Origin: Bacillota bacterium
Lineage (GTDB): Bacteria; Bacillota; Clostridia; Acetivibrionales; DSM-2933
Direction: 5' to 3'
Assembly (NCBI GenBank): GCA_023430975.1
Contig: JAEYYB010000068.1
Coordinates: 1 to 19,860, forward strand
Length of the DNA: 19,860 bases
A program made the position numbers and the translations under genes. This document shows positions 7,085 through 14,070 of the stretch, one piece after another; the stretch's first letter is position 1, and each line of letters begins with the position of its first letter. Under the pieces are notes generated by a model. It did no database searches and had not been told where the DNA came from. It saw nothing but the letters and a program-made list of their open reading frames with translations.

Positions 7085-8065
7085 ATTTTTAGCAGTCTTG
7101 TTGGACAGGCAGAGGTTAAAGAGATTCTTGAAAATTCAATAAAGAGCAACAAGGTATCCCATGCTTATGTTTTTACCGGTCCAAAGGGAATAGGTAAAAA
7201 AACTTTTGCGAAGGTCTTCTCAGGCGAGCTATTATGCCAGGAACTATCAGGAGATACAAGGTGCGGCAAATGCTTTGCATGTAAAACCTTTGACAACAAT
7301 ACAAATCCTGATTTTAAAATTATTGATGCAGGTGAAGGAAGCATTGGTGTTGATGATATAAGAGATATACAGAGTGACGTTATTATTAAGCCATTTTATT
7401 CTGCCAGAAAGGTTTATCTTATTTTTGAGGCGGATAAAATGACTGTTCAAGCTCAAAATTGCCTCTTGAAGACACTTGAGGAACCACCGCCATATGCGGT
7501 GATCATTTTGACTGCTTCCAACTATGAAGCACTTATGGATACAATTCGTTCCAGGGTTTTGCGGCTCACTTTTAATAAGTACAACAATGGAGAATTAAAG
7601 GCTATCATGGATAGACTCCTGGACAAGCCTGCCAATAACATTGATTTTGTACTTTCCTTCTCTGATGGCATAGCAGGTAATGCGTTGGAAATTGCCGGAT
7701 CAGAAGAATTTGTCCGGCTGCGAGAGGACACTATTCAAATGATTTTAAGCCTTAAGAATAGTAAAGTTGATGAAATCTTCAGTGCCATCAAGTTTATGGA
7801 AGATAATAAAGCTGTTGTTGAAACAGTACTGGATATTATGCTGACATTTTTCAGGGATTTAATTATATACAAAAAAACCAGGGATGAAAAAATGTTGATT
7901 AATTCTGATAAAAAGGGTATCATATTAAATAATGTTGATAAATTCACTGTAAAGAAGCTTGGCGAAAATATTGAACTGATTGAAAATACCAGGCGGATTT
8001 TGCAGCAGAACGCTAATTTTCAACTTTCAATGGAAGTAATGCTTATGAAGCTTCAGGAGGAGTAA
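7085..8065 (+). CDS. holB: DNA polymerase III subunit delta prime, ATT start
   Basis: Delta prime is part of the clamp-loader complex. The first in-frame ATG is at 7439, but strongly conserved sequence lies upstream in the same open frame. It includes SSLVGQAEVKEIL, SHAYVFTGPKGIGKKT (modified P-loop near residues 32-40) and a zinc module with Cys 51, 60, 63 and 66. Downstream are QNCLLKTLEEPP and IRSRVLRLTF, which corresponds to the SRC motif. No ATG, GTG or TTG exists in frame between the upstream stop at 7064 and 7439. ATT at 7085 gives the expected N-terminus MFSSLVGQ. It also has AAGGGGTG about eight bases upstream and yields 326 residues, close to Bacillus HolB. I therefore place the start at ATT. 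A sequencing error in an original ATG is the alternative. Confidence 0.88.
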   Translation: MFSSLVGQAEVKEILENSIKSNKVSHAYVFTGPKGIGKKTFAKVFSGELLCQELSGDTRCGKCFACKTFDNNTNPDFKIIDAGEGSIGVDDIRDIQSDVIIKPFYSARKVYLIFEADKMTVQAQNCLLKTLEEPPPYAVIILTASNYEALMDTIRSRVLRLTFNKYNNGELKAIMDRLLDKPANNIDFVLSFSDGIAGNALEIAGSEEFVRLREDTIQMILSLKNSKVDEIFSAIKFMEDNKAVVETVLDIMLTFFRDLIIYKKTRDEKMLINSDKKGIILNNVDKFTVKKLGENIELIENTRRILQQNANFQLSMEVMLMKLQEE

Positions 8066-8070
8066 TATAA

Positions 8071-8940
8071 ATGGTAAAGGTGGTTGGGGTTAGGTTTAAA
8101 AGTGCAGGGAAGATTTATTTCTTCGATCCCGGCGATTTGGAAATTGAAGTAAACACAAATGTTATTGTTGAAACAGCGAGAGGCGTGGAGTTTGGCCTTG
8201 TTGTTATTCCTATCAGGGAAGTGGCTGAAGCGGAGATAGTTGCTCCATTAAAGCCTGTAATAAGGATTGCGACAGAGGACGACAAGAAACACGCAGATGA
8301 TAACAAAAAAAAGGAAGAAGAAGCATTTAAGATATGCTTGAAAAAAATAAAAGATCATAATTTAGATATGAAACTTATAGATGTTGAATATACATTTGAT
8401 AACAACAAGGTTTTGTTCTATTTTACTGCTGACGGAAGGGTAGATTTTAGAGAATTGGTAAAAGACCTTGCATCTGTTTTCAAAACAAGGATTGAACTAA
8501 GACAGATAGGGGTCAGGGATGAAGCTAAAATGCTTGGAGGTATAGGTGTTTGCGGACGGGTTTTATGCTGTAATTCCTATTTGGGTGAGTTTCAACCTGT
8601 ATCCATAAAAATGGCAAAGGAACAATGCCTATCATTAAATCCTACAAAAATATCAGGAACATGCGGAAGACTAATGTGCTGTTTGAAATACGAACAGGAT
8701 GCTTACGAGGAAATACTTTCAAGGGTTCCAAGGGTTGGTGCTATTGTAAGTACTCCAAGCGGTCAGGGAACTGTCATGGAAATAAGTCTTCTTAAGGAAT
8801 TGGTTAAAGTAAAATTGGATAAAGGCAATGAAACAGATTTACAGGTCTACAAGTCCGATGAAGTAAAGGTAATAAAGGATGTTGCAAAAGAAGATGATAC
8901 CGACATTAATATTGAAGAGTTAAAGAGTTTGGAAGATTAG
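8071..8940 (+). CDS. ricT: PSP1-domain protein RicT (YaaT)
   Basis: The 289-residue protein carries the PSP1 domain with clustered cysteines: CGRVLCC (161-167), Cys186, and CGRLMCCLKYE (198-208). In Bacillus the RicA-RicF-RicT complex binds iron-sulfur clusters and promotes RNase Y-dependent RNA maturation, competence and sporulation phosphorelay activity. The ligand cysteines appear to be kept here. The ribosome site AGGAGGAG lies inside the end of holB, five bases separate the genes, and translation is probably coupled. An acidic C-terminal tail (DDTDINIEELKSLED) is present. Its position after holB matches Bacillus. Confidence 0.93.
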   Translation: MVKVVGVRFKSAGKIYFFDPGDLEIEVNTNVIVETARGVEFGLVVIPIREVAEAEIVAPLKPVIRIATEDDKKHADDNKKKEEEAFKICLKKIKDHNLDMKLIDVEYTFDNNKVLFYFTADGRVDFRELVKDLASVFKTRIELRQIGVRDEAKMLGGIGVCGRVLCCNSYLGEFQPVSIKMAKEQCLSLNPTKISGTCGRLMCCLKYEQDAYEEILSRVPRVGAIVSTPSGQGTVMEISLLKELVKVKLDKGNETDLQVYKSDEVKVIKDVAKEDDTDINIEELKSLED

Positions 8941-9050
8941 AAAAAATAAAAAAAAGAGTTTCCTTTAATGAGCATTGGTGGTAAAATAGTAAAGTCGATA
9001 ATATAGTATTAGTATTTGCGTATATGTAAATTATCAAGGAGGTGTTGTTG

Positions 9051-9221
9051 ATGGCATATTTTATTGAAGACTCATGTATTAGCTGTGGAGCTTGTGAATC
9101 AGAATGCCCTGTTTCCTGTATAACTGCTGGGGATAAAGCATATGTGATTGACGCAGATGCATGTATCTCATGCGGTGCTTGTGCAAATGTTTGTCCAGTG
9201 AATGCACCAAAGGAACAATAA
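9051..9221 (+). CDS. 2[4Fe-4S] ferredoxin, clostridial type
   Basis: This 56-residue protein is a small electron carrier with two CxxCxxCxxxCP cluster motifs, CISCGACESECP near residue 9 and CISCGACANVCP near residue 38. The spacing is that of classical clostridial ferredoxins that serve low-potential redox reactions in anaerobes. A very strong AAGGAGGTG site (from 9037) precedes the ATG. A hairpin terminator follows the stop closely, so it is probably expressed as its own unit at high level. In Bacillus this position between ricT and trmN6 is held by yabA. Confidence 0.95.
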   Translation: MAYFIEDSCISCGACESECPVSCITAGDKAYVIDADACISCGACANVCPVNAPKEQ

Positions 9222-9236
9222 TTAATTTTAAATAGG

Positions 9237-9274
9237 GTCGGGCAGAGATCATCGGTATCTTTGCCCGACTTTAT
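9237..9274 (+). terminator. Terminator after ferredoxin
   Basis: GTCGGGCAGAGAT (9237-9249) pairs with ATCTTTGCCCGAC (9257-9269) over 13 bp with one G-U pair and a 7-nt loop. TTTATT follows. The stem is strong and the T tract short. Confidence 0.75.
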
Positions 9275-9302
9275 TAATGTCTAAATAAGGTATGGATATA
9301 AA

Positions 9303-10046
9303 GTGGATATGATTTTAAATGAAAATGAGGCTATTGATGACCTCCAATATAAAGGTCTTAAGATCATTCAAAAGAAGGATGGATTTAAATTTGGTATAGA
9401 TGCGGTTATATTAAGCCATTTCCTTGATGTGAAAAAGAATGATGAAGTTATTGATTTGGGAACGGGAACAGGCATAATACCTATTTTGGTGGCAGGCAAG
9501 ACTCAGGCTAAATCGGTAACAGGCCTTGAAATACAGTCTGATATGGCAGAAATGGCAAATAGAAGCGTTCTTCTTAATTCTCTTGGTGAGAGGGTTAAGA
9601 TTGTATGTGGTGATATAAAAGAAAGTGTTGAACGTTTTGGTAGTTCAAAATTCAACATTGTTGTAACCAACCCGCCTTATATGAGCGTTGGAAGAGGGCT
9701 GGTCAATCCTTCCGATACAAAATCCATAGCAAGACATGAGATTTTATGTACTTTGGAGGACATAGTAAGGGTAAGCTCAAGACTTCTGGTTCCAGGTGGG
9801 CAGTTTGCAATGGTTCACAGGCCTCAACGCTTGGTTGATATATTGTTTCTGATGAGGCAATATAGAATAGAGCCGAAGTTTTTAAGGTTTGTTCATCCCT
9901 CTCCCTATAAACGTGCAAATCTTGTACTTGTTAAAGGCTTCAGGGGTGGTAATCCCGAACTTAAAATGATGGAGCCGCTTTATGTCTATGATGAGAATGG
10001 CAGGTATTCAAAGGATATAGATGATATATATCAAAGAGGAGAATAG
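9303..10046 (+). CDS. trmN6: tRNA1(Val) (adenine(37)-N6)-methyltransferase family (YabB)
   Basis: The 247-residue protein is a SAM-dependent N6-adenine methyltransferase. DLGTGTG (51-57) is SAM motif I, and NPPY (123-126) is the catalytic motif for exocyclic amino groups. The N-terminal DGFKFGIDAVILSHF segment is typical of the YabB/TrmN6 family. By family knowledge it modifies A37 of a valine tRNA; the substrate here is inferred. The start may be GTG at 9303 or ATG at 9309. GTG is chosen because AAGG at 9287 is nearer to it, and neither has a strong ribosome site. The gene ends four bases before the rsmI start. Confidence 0.88.
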   Translation: MDMILNENEAIDDLQYKGLKIIQKKDGFKFGIDAVILSHFLDVKKNDEVIDLGTGTGIIPILVAGKTQAKSVTGLEIQSDMAEMANRSVLLNSLGERVKIVCGDIKESVERFGSSKFNIVVTNPPYMSVGRGLVNPSDTKSIARHEILCTLEDIVRVSSRLLVPGGQFAMVHRPQRLVDILFLMRQYRIEPKFLRFVHPSPYKRANLVLVKGFRGGNPELKMMEPLYVYDENGRYSKDIDDIYQRGE

Positions 10047-10050
10047 TAAA

Positions 10051-10899
10051 TTGAGTGATAAAGGAATGCTGTACCTTGTTGCAACTCCTATAGGCAATTT
10101 GGAAGATATAACGTTAAGGGCTATAAAAGTTTTAAAGCAGGTTGATATTATTGCTGCGGAAGATACCCGGCAGACTATAAAGCTTCTTAATCACCTAGAA
10201 ATAAAAAAGCCTTTGGTCAGTTATTATGAACACAATAAAATAAGTAAGGGCAATTACCTTATTGAGCAGCTTGTAGAAGGCAAGGAGATTGCTTTAGTGT
10301 CTGATGCAGGAACGCCTGCCATATCAGATCCTGGTGAAGATTTAGTCAAGCTTGCCATTGAGAACGGAATCCAAATAACCTCCATCCCGGGGCCGGTAGC
10401 TGCTATAGCGGGGATAACTGCATCAGGTCTTCAGTGTGGGAGATTCGTATTTGAAGGTTTCCTGCCCATGAATAAGAAGGTAAGGAAGGACAGGCTGAGC
10501 CAGCTCAAGGGTGAAATTCGTACTATAATATTCTATGAAGCACCTCACAAATTGATATATACATTGAAGGATTTGTATGAAACCCTTGGAGACCGCAAGA
10601 TTGTACTGGCAAGAGAACTTACCAAAAAGTTTGAGGAGTACTTAAGGCTCAGTCTTAAAGAGGCACTTGATTTCTACACAGAGAAAGCACCTAAAGGCGA
10701 ATTTGTACTTATGATAGAAGGGGCCAGTGAAGAGGAAATGGAAGAAGAACGGACTAACAAATGGAGCAGCATGACTCTTGAGGAACATATAGAAATTTAC
10801 ATTGATGAAGGTATGACAAAAAAAGAGGCTATTTCCAAGGTTGCTGACGACAGAGGGCTTAGTAAAAGAGGAGTATACAACAGCTATATGAAGAAATAA
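10051..10899 (+). CDS. rsmI: 16S rRNA 2'-O-ribose C1402 methyltransferase
   Basis: RsmI methylates the ribose of C1402 in 16S rRNA. The tetrapyrrole-methylase-type fold is shown by LYLVATPIGNLEDITLRA, AAEDTRQT, SDAGTPAISDPG and IPGPVAAIAGITASGL. A C-terminal helical region (EGMTKKEAISKVADDRGLS) follows. The start is placed at TTG 10051, with AAGAGGAG nine bases upstream, rather than at the ATG at 10021 inside trmN6. This gives 282 residues beginning MSDKGMLYLVATP. It is probably translated together with trmN6 and is convergent with abrB, as in Bacillus. Confidence 0.93.
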   Translation: MSDKGMLYLVATPIGNLEDITLRAIKVLKQVDIIAAEDTRQTIKLLNHLEIKKPLVSYYEHNKISKGNYLIEQLVEGKEIALVSDAGTPAISDPGEDLVKLAIENGIQITSIPGPVAAIAGITASGLQCGRFVFEGFLPMNKKVRKDRLSQLKGEIRTIIFYEAPHKLIYTLKDLYETLGDRKIVLARELTKKFEEYLRLSLKEALDFYTEKAPKGEFVLMIEGASEEEMEEERTNKWSSMTLEEHIEIYIDEGMTKKEAISKVADDRGLSKRGVYNSYMKK

Positions 10900-10904
10900 A
10901 ATAT

Positions 10905-11005
10905 ATATTAAAAGTGATAAATCTATTACATTTGTCTTTCGCAAATCCCGTTGAACCGTTGGTTATTTGCTCTGCCAAATGTAAGATTATTAACACTTTT
11001 AATTT
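10905..11005. mobile_element. 101-bp palindromic repeat, copy 2
   Basis: It is the same length as copy 1 at 6471 and differs at four positions. Three of these fall in predicted unpaired segments (one on each side of the internal loop and one in the apex), and one at the tip. The apical motif CCCGTTGAACCGTTGG is at 10947-10962. It begins a few bases after the rsmI stop and may act as a transcript end for rsmI. No long direct repeat flanks this copy. Confidence 0.75.
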
Positions 11006-11032
11006 AGGTATAGAATATACCATAATTTTTGA

Positions 11033-11067
11033 ATACAAAAAAGGACTGTCATAAAACAGCCCTTTTC
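11033..11067 (-). terminator. Terminator of abrB
   Basis: On the minus strand AAAAGGGCTGT pairs with ACAGTCCTTTT (one mismatch) and is followed by more T residues. The loop is about 6 nt. It lies between convergent abrB and rsmI and may work in both directions, since CCCTTTTCTT follows the stem on the plus strand. Confidence 0.8.
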
Positions 11068-11079
11068 TTATGTGTTTAA

Positions 11080-11319
11080 TTATTTCTTAAGTTCTCTCAT
11101 GCAATCTGGGCAGATATTTTTTCCCTTGTATACTGAAACATCTTTAGCATTTCCGCAGAATATGCAAGCTGGTTCGTATTTCTTGAGTATAATTGTCTGA
11201 CCGTCTACGTATATTTCTAAAGCATCCTTTTCTGCGATGTCAAGTGTTCTTCTTAATTCAATTGGAAGTACAACCCTTCCTAATTCATCAACTTTTCTAA
11301 CAATTCCAGTAGATTTCAT
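11080..11319 (-). CDS. abrB: AbrB-family transition-state regulator with C-terminal zinc motif
   Basis: The first 50 residues are an AbrB/SpoVT DNA-binding domain, close to Bacillus AbrB (MKSTGIVRKVDELGRVV, IELRRTL, EKDALEIYVDG). It is a DNA-binding repressor of stationary-phase genes. The C-terminus differs from Bacillus AbrB. It is shorter (79 residues in all) and carries CIFC (52-55) and CPDC (70-73), a likely zinc ribbon that may replace the Bacillus tetramerisation region. AGGAGG lies upstream of the ATG. The gene has a promoter and a Spo0A-like box (see separate entries) and lies convergent with rsmI, as in Bacillus. Confidence 0.93.
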   Translation of the reverse strand: MKSTGIVRKVDELGRVVLPIELRRTLDIAEKDALEIYVDGQTIILKKYEPACIFCGNAKDVSVYKGKNICPDCMRELKK

Positions 11320-11346
11320 TTTTTTTCCTCCTCTAAAATTACAGTA

Positions 11347-11353
11347 TTCGACA
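11347..11353 (-). promoter_or_regulatory. Spo0A-box-like site at abrB
   Basis: TGTCGAA on the minus strand (plus-strand TTCGACA) lies about 9-15 bases downstream of the predicted abrB transcription start near 11361. Bacillus abrB is repressed by Spo0A-phosphate bound just downstream of its promoter, so the position fits repression. Confidence 0.6.
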
Positions 11354-11367
11354 AACTTTGCATTTTT

Positions 11368-11396
11368 ATAGTAGCATAAATTCCAGCTAACGTCAA
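11368..11396 (-). promoter_or_regulatory. Sigma-A promoter of abrB
   Basis: TTGACG (11396-11391) and TACTAT (11373-11368) on the minus strand are separated by 17 bp. Transcription would start near 11361, about 42 nt upstream of the ATG. Confidence 0.6.
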
Positions 11397-11584
11397 CAAT
11401 AAATTTAAAAAAATTCTAAAAAATGTTTTCTGAAAACTTAGCTAATTAATTCTAAAAACTTAGAAAGCAGCTATATCAGCTTTTGGTTTTTCCATATAAC
11501 TGGGAATTATTTTTCGCATTCAAACTAAGTACAATTAGCTTCTAAAAAAAGAAATAATTAACTGGTAAGTGTAAATGATTTTTG

Positions 11585-11612
11585 AGCGACATTATTCGAC
11601 AAAGTTTCGACA
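11585..11612 (+). promoter_or_regulatory. Tandem Spo0A-box-like sites
   Basis: TTCGACA occurs at 11595-11601 and 11606-11612, 11 bp apart, with a weaker AGCGACA at 11585-11591. They are on the same face of the helix, about 45-60 bp upstream of a possible start near 11657 that follows TATAAT (11645-11650). That -10 has no good -35, as is common at Spo0A-activated promoters. The sites lie 214 bp before spmA and 195 bp from the abrB promoter, so either gene could be the target. Confidence 0.5.
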
Positions 11613-11712
11613 ATATTACATGAAAAAGATCTGCAAATATTTGTTATAATTGTAAAGTTTGCAATACAATACTGGTTTATTATAACCACTTCTAAACATT
11701 TCTTGTGTCTAA

Positions 11713-11743
11713 GAAATTATGGTGTATTCCACACCATAATTTC
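11713..11743. promoter_or_regulatory. Perfect 13-bp inverted repeat upstream of spmA
   Basis: GAAATTATGGTGT (11713-11725) and ACACCATAATTTC (11731-11743) are perfect complements around a 5-nt loop ATTCC. No T tract follows. It would form a stable hairpin in the predicted spmA leader, or serve as a dimeric operator. The remaining 11400-11825 sequence is AT-rich with no gene seen. Confidence 0.65.
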
Positions 11744-11825
11744 CCACTTAACTATTCCTTAAAACATATAATTTGATAACCTGTCATATAAATAAAATGA
11801 TTATTGAAAACTTGCAGGTAGAGTA

Positions 11826-12434
11826 ATGCTGAATTATATTTGGATGGGTATGCTGCTAATTGGTTTTATAATTGGAGGATTAAACGGGAGGCTTGAGGCT
11901 GTGACCCAGGCGGCATTTAATTCATCAAAATCCGCTGTGGAATTATCAATAGGACTTCTTGGTATTTTGTGCCTGTGGACTGGATTAATGGGAGTGGCAG
12001 AAAAAAGCGGTTTATTAAACAAGTTGGCTTACCTGGTTTCTCCTCTTATAAGGCTGCTTTTCCCGCAAATTCCTAAAAAAAGTCCGGCTATCGGGGCAAT
12101 AGTAATGAATATGGCAGCTAATTTCTTTGGACTTGGCAATGCTGCCACACCACTAGGATTAAAAGCGATGAAAGAGCTTCAAAATCATAATGCTGTGAAA
12201 GATACAGCATCTGATTCGATGATAATGTTCCTTATACTTAATGCTTCGGCTATTCAGTTGGTGCCTGCCACGATTATTGCTCTTAGGTCTTCGGCGGGGT
12301 CAACAAACCCGGCAGAGGTTATTGTTCCCATATGGGTAGCGTCAGCTTGTGCAGCAGCAACCGGAATTATTGCTGTCAAGCTCCTGGGAAGGATGACAAT
12401 AAATCAGAAAAGAAGAATGAAATCTAAAAATTAA
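11826..12434 (+). CDS. spmA: Spore maturation protein A
   Basis: The 202-residue protein is a multi-pass membrane protein of the nucleoside recognition (Gate) family. Hydrophobic segments lie near residues 5-20, 40-58, 95-115, 135-155 and 168-185. The family pattern NMAANFFGLGNAATPLGLKAM is present. In Bacillus, SpmA and SpmB are needed for full dehydration of the spore core. The ribosome site is weak (AGGTAGAG). The stop codon lies within a 14-bp tandem repeat. spmB follows directly. No SigE-type promoter was recognised with confidence. Confidence 0.92.
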   Translation: MLNYIWMGMLLIGFIIGGLNGRLEAVTQAAFNSSKSAVELSIGLLGILCLWTGLMGVAEKSGLLNKLAYLVSPLIRLLFPQIPKKSPAIGAIVMNMAANFFGLGNAATPLGLKAMKELQNHNAVKDTASDSMIMFLILNASAIQLVPATIIALRSSAGSTNPAEVIVPIWVASACAAATGIIAVKLLGRMTINQKRRMKSKN

Positions 12435-12460
12435 ACGCTAAAAATTAAATGCTATAAATG
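12424..12460. repeat. 14-bp tandem repeat over the spmA stop codon
   Basis: CTAAAAATTAAACG (12424-12437) is followed at once by CTAAAAATTAAATG (12438-12451) and a partial third unit, CTATAAATG (12452-12460). The first unit carries the spmA stop codon TAA (12432-12434). It probably arose by slippage and lengthens the spmA-spmB gap. Confidence 0.65.
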
Positions 12461-12479
12461 ATTCAGGAGTTGGTTAGTT

Positions 12480-13007
12480 ATACTTAGAGATGTTTCGAAT
12501 TTAACTGTGCCGTTGATATTTGCGGTTATATTAATAGCGGGTGCTATAAAAAATGTAAAAGTTTATGATGTGTTTGTTGAAAATGCCAAGGAAGGTATAA
12601 GCACCATAGTAAAGATTATTCCTTCTCTTATAGGACTTATGGTGGCAATAGGTGTTTTTAGGGCATCAGGAGCCCTCGATATTATTATTTATGCTACAAA
12701 GCCGTTTGCATCTTTGCTTGGAATTCCATCAGAAGCTTTGCCGCTTGCTTTTTTAAGGCCGATTTCAGGGAGTGCTTCTCTAGCCTTGGTATCAGATATA
12801 ATGAAGAATTTCGGGCCCGATTCATATGTTGGGAGGGTAGTTTCTACAATGATGGGATCAACAGAAACAATATTTTATACTTTGACCGTGTATTATGGTT
12901 CTGTAGGAATAAAAAACATAAGACATACTCTTGTGGCCGCTTTGATAGCTGAGTTTGTCAGTGTATTGGTATCGGTATGGGTATGTGCTTATATGTTCGG
13001 TATATAG
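12480..13007 (+). CDS. spmB: Spore maturation protein B, start uncertain
   Basis: The protein has the SpmB pattern: an N-terminal membrane segment (VPLIFAVILIAGAI), VKVYDVFVENAKEG, IPSLIGLMVAIGVFRASGA, then LRPISGSASLA, STETIFYTLTVYYGSVG and a C-terminal membrane segment. It is the partner of SpmA in spore core dehydration. The only canonical in-frame start is GTG at 12507, which has no ribosome site and cuts off about nine residues that family members usually have. CAGGAG at 12464-12469 points to a start near 12480, where the codon is ATA. This would give 175 residues, near the Bacillus length. An ATA start is very unusual, so 12507 remains possible. Confidence 0.85.
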   Translation: MLRDVSNLTVPLIFAVILIAGAIKNVKVYDVFVENAKEGISTIVKIIPSLIGLMVAIGVFRASGALDIIIYATKPFASLLGIPSEALPLAFLRPISGSASLALVSDIMKNFGPDSYVGRVVSTMMGSTETIFYTLTVYYGSVGIKNIRHTLVAALIAEFVSVLVSVWVCAYMFGI

Positions 13008-13038
13008 ATCCAAATATTATAAATAAACAGGAGTGTAT

Positions 13039-13977
13039 ATGGATAATTATTGTATTGCAGTTTTTAAAAATAATGACTTACAGGCACAAAAAAGCCGTAT
13101 TAAAAAATTTTTTCAGCAAATATTATTAAGATTTAAGGATACAGGCAAAGCTGACTGGTTTGAAACATTAGAGATCACTGGTGAAATAGTTATCCATTTA
13201 ATAAGGATACCCTACAGTATGGAAGAATACAGGGAGCTTAACGATAAAAAAAGACAGATGATCCTAAGGTATGCAATGGAAATTTGCCGCTCAAAAGGTG
13301 TAAAACACTGCATTCTGCCTTTTAAAATTCAAGAGGATATTGAATCTGAAGGGTTCTATAAAAAATGCTGGGATGGAAAAATCTTATACAGGGCACTTTT
13401 GGTAAATATAATAAATAGAGTATGTTACATAAAAGATTTAGACATAAACTCCATTGAAATAGCAATAATTAATGGCAATGATAATGCTGAATTATTACAA
13501 ATTGTAAAATTAATATCAAGTTTTATAAAATTTGTTACGATAATTACAAAAGATATGAGTATAAACAAGGAAATTGAAGAAATTTTTTATGAAACAGGTA
13601 CTTCAATAGGCGTATCAGGAGATTACAGCAATACGCTTAAGCGGGCAGATTTAATTATTAATTTAGGTGATGCAGAAGAATTCAACTGTTTTATAAAAGA
13701 AAATGTTGTAGTGCTGAATTACGGAAAGGCAGCAGATTTTTATAAGAAGGTTTGGGTTATTAACGACATAAAAGTAGAATTGCCTTTGAGTGTTGCATTT
13801 AAGTTGGATGAAAGTTTACTGGAGCTCTATAAGGTAAATGAGATTGCTGAAATGCTTATTATGAATAAGGTGGGGTATCCCATGGTAGATGAGGGATGCA
13901 AGTTTGATTTGGATTTTATTGCTAAAATGACTGAGGTGTTTGATAATGACGGTTATGAGCTGGAGGGTTTCGAGTAA
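13039..13977 (+). CDS. Hypothetical protein, possible Rossmann-like domain
   Basis: I do not recognise this 312-residue protein. It appears soluble, with no signal peptide or membrane segment. The N-terminal half is rich in charged helices (RELNDKKRQMILRYAMEICRS). The region about 145-230 alternates hydrophobic strands and helices (IEIAIINGND, KFVTIITKDM, RADLIINLGD, VVVLNYG). That looks like a Rossmann-type fold, although no GxGxxG motif is present. CAGGAG precedes the ATG at 13039, which is preferred over GTG 13033 because the latter overlaps the ribosome site. It follows spmB by about 30 bp and is likely co-transcribed, so a sporulation-linked role is possible but unproven. Confidence 0.75.
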   Translation: MDNYCIAVFKNNDLQAQKSRIKKFFQQILLRFKDTGKADWFETLEITGEIVIHLIRIPYSMEEYRELNDKKRQMILRYAMEICRSKGVKHCILPFKIQEDIESEGFYKKCWDGKILYRALLVNIINRVCYIKDLDINSIEIAIINGNDNAELLQIVKLISSFIKFVTIITKDMSINKEIEEIFYETGTSIGVSGDYSNTLKRADLIINLGDAEEFNCFIKENVVVLNYGKAADFYKKVWVINDIKVELPLSVAFKLDESLLELYKVNEIAEMLIMNKVGYPMVDEGCKFDLDFIAKMTEVFDNDGYELEGFE

Positions 13978-14040
13978 AACCACTGTGTTTTGCTTTAATA
14001 AATGCCTGGATTAATAATGCTTTTAATGTAACTGTAATTC

Positions 14041-14070
14041 TTGACAATAAGATGGTTTGTATTTTATAAT
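14041..14070 (+). promoter_or_regulatory. Consensus sigma-A promoter upstream of greA
   Basis: TTGACA (14041-14046) and TATAAT (14065-14070) are both perfect, with an 18-bp spacer. The transcript would start near 14077, leaving a leader of about 235 nt before greA. No riboswitch or T-box pattern was recognised in the leader; 13978-14312 holds no other gene that I can see. Confidence 0.75.

Noticed and set aside
8975..9007. Promoter for the ferredoxin gene
   Set aside because: TTGGTG and several TATA-like words occur but none are well spaced, so no specific site is claimed.
11640..11675. SigE promoter for spmA (ATACAAT near 11664)
   Set aside because: The -10 resembles SigE sites but no acceptable -35 lies at the right distance.
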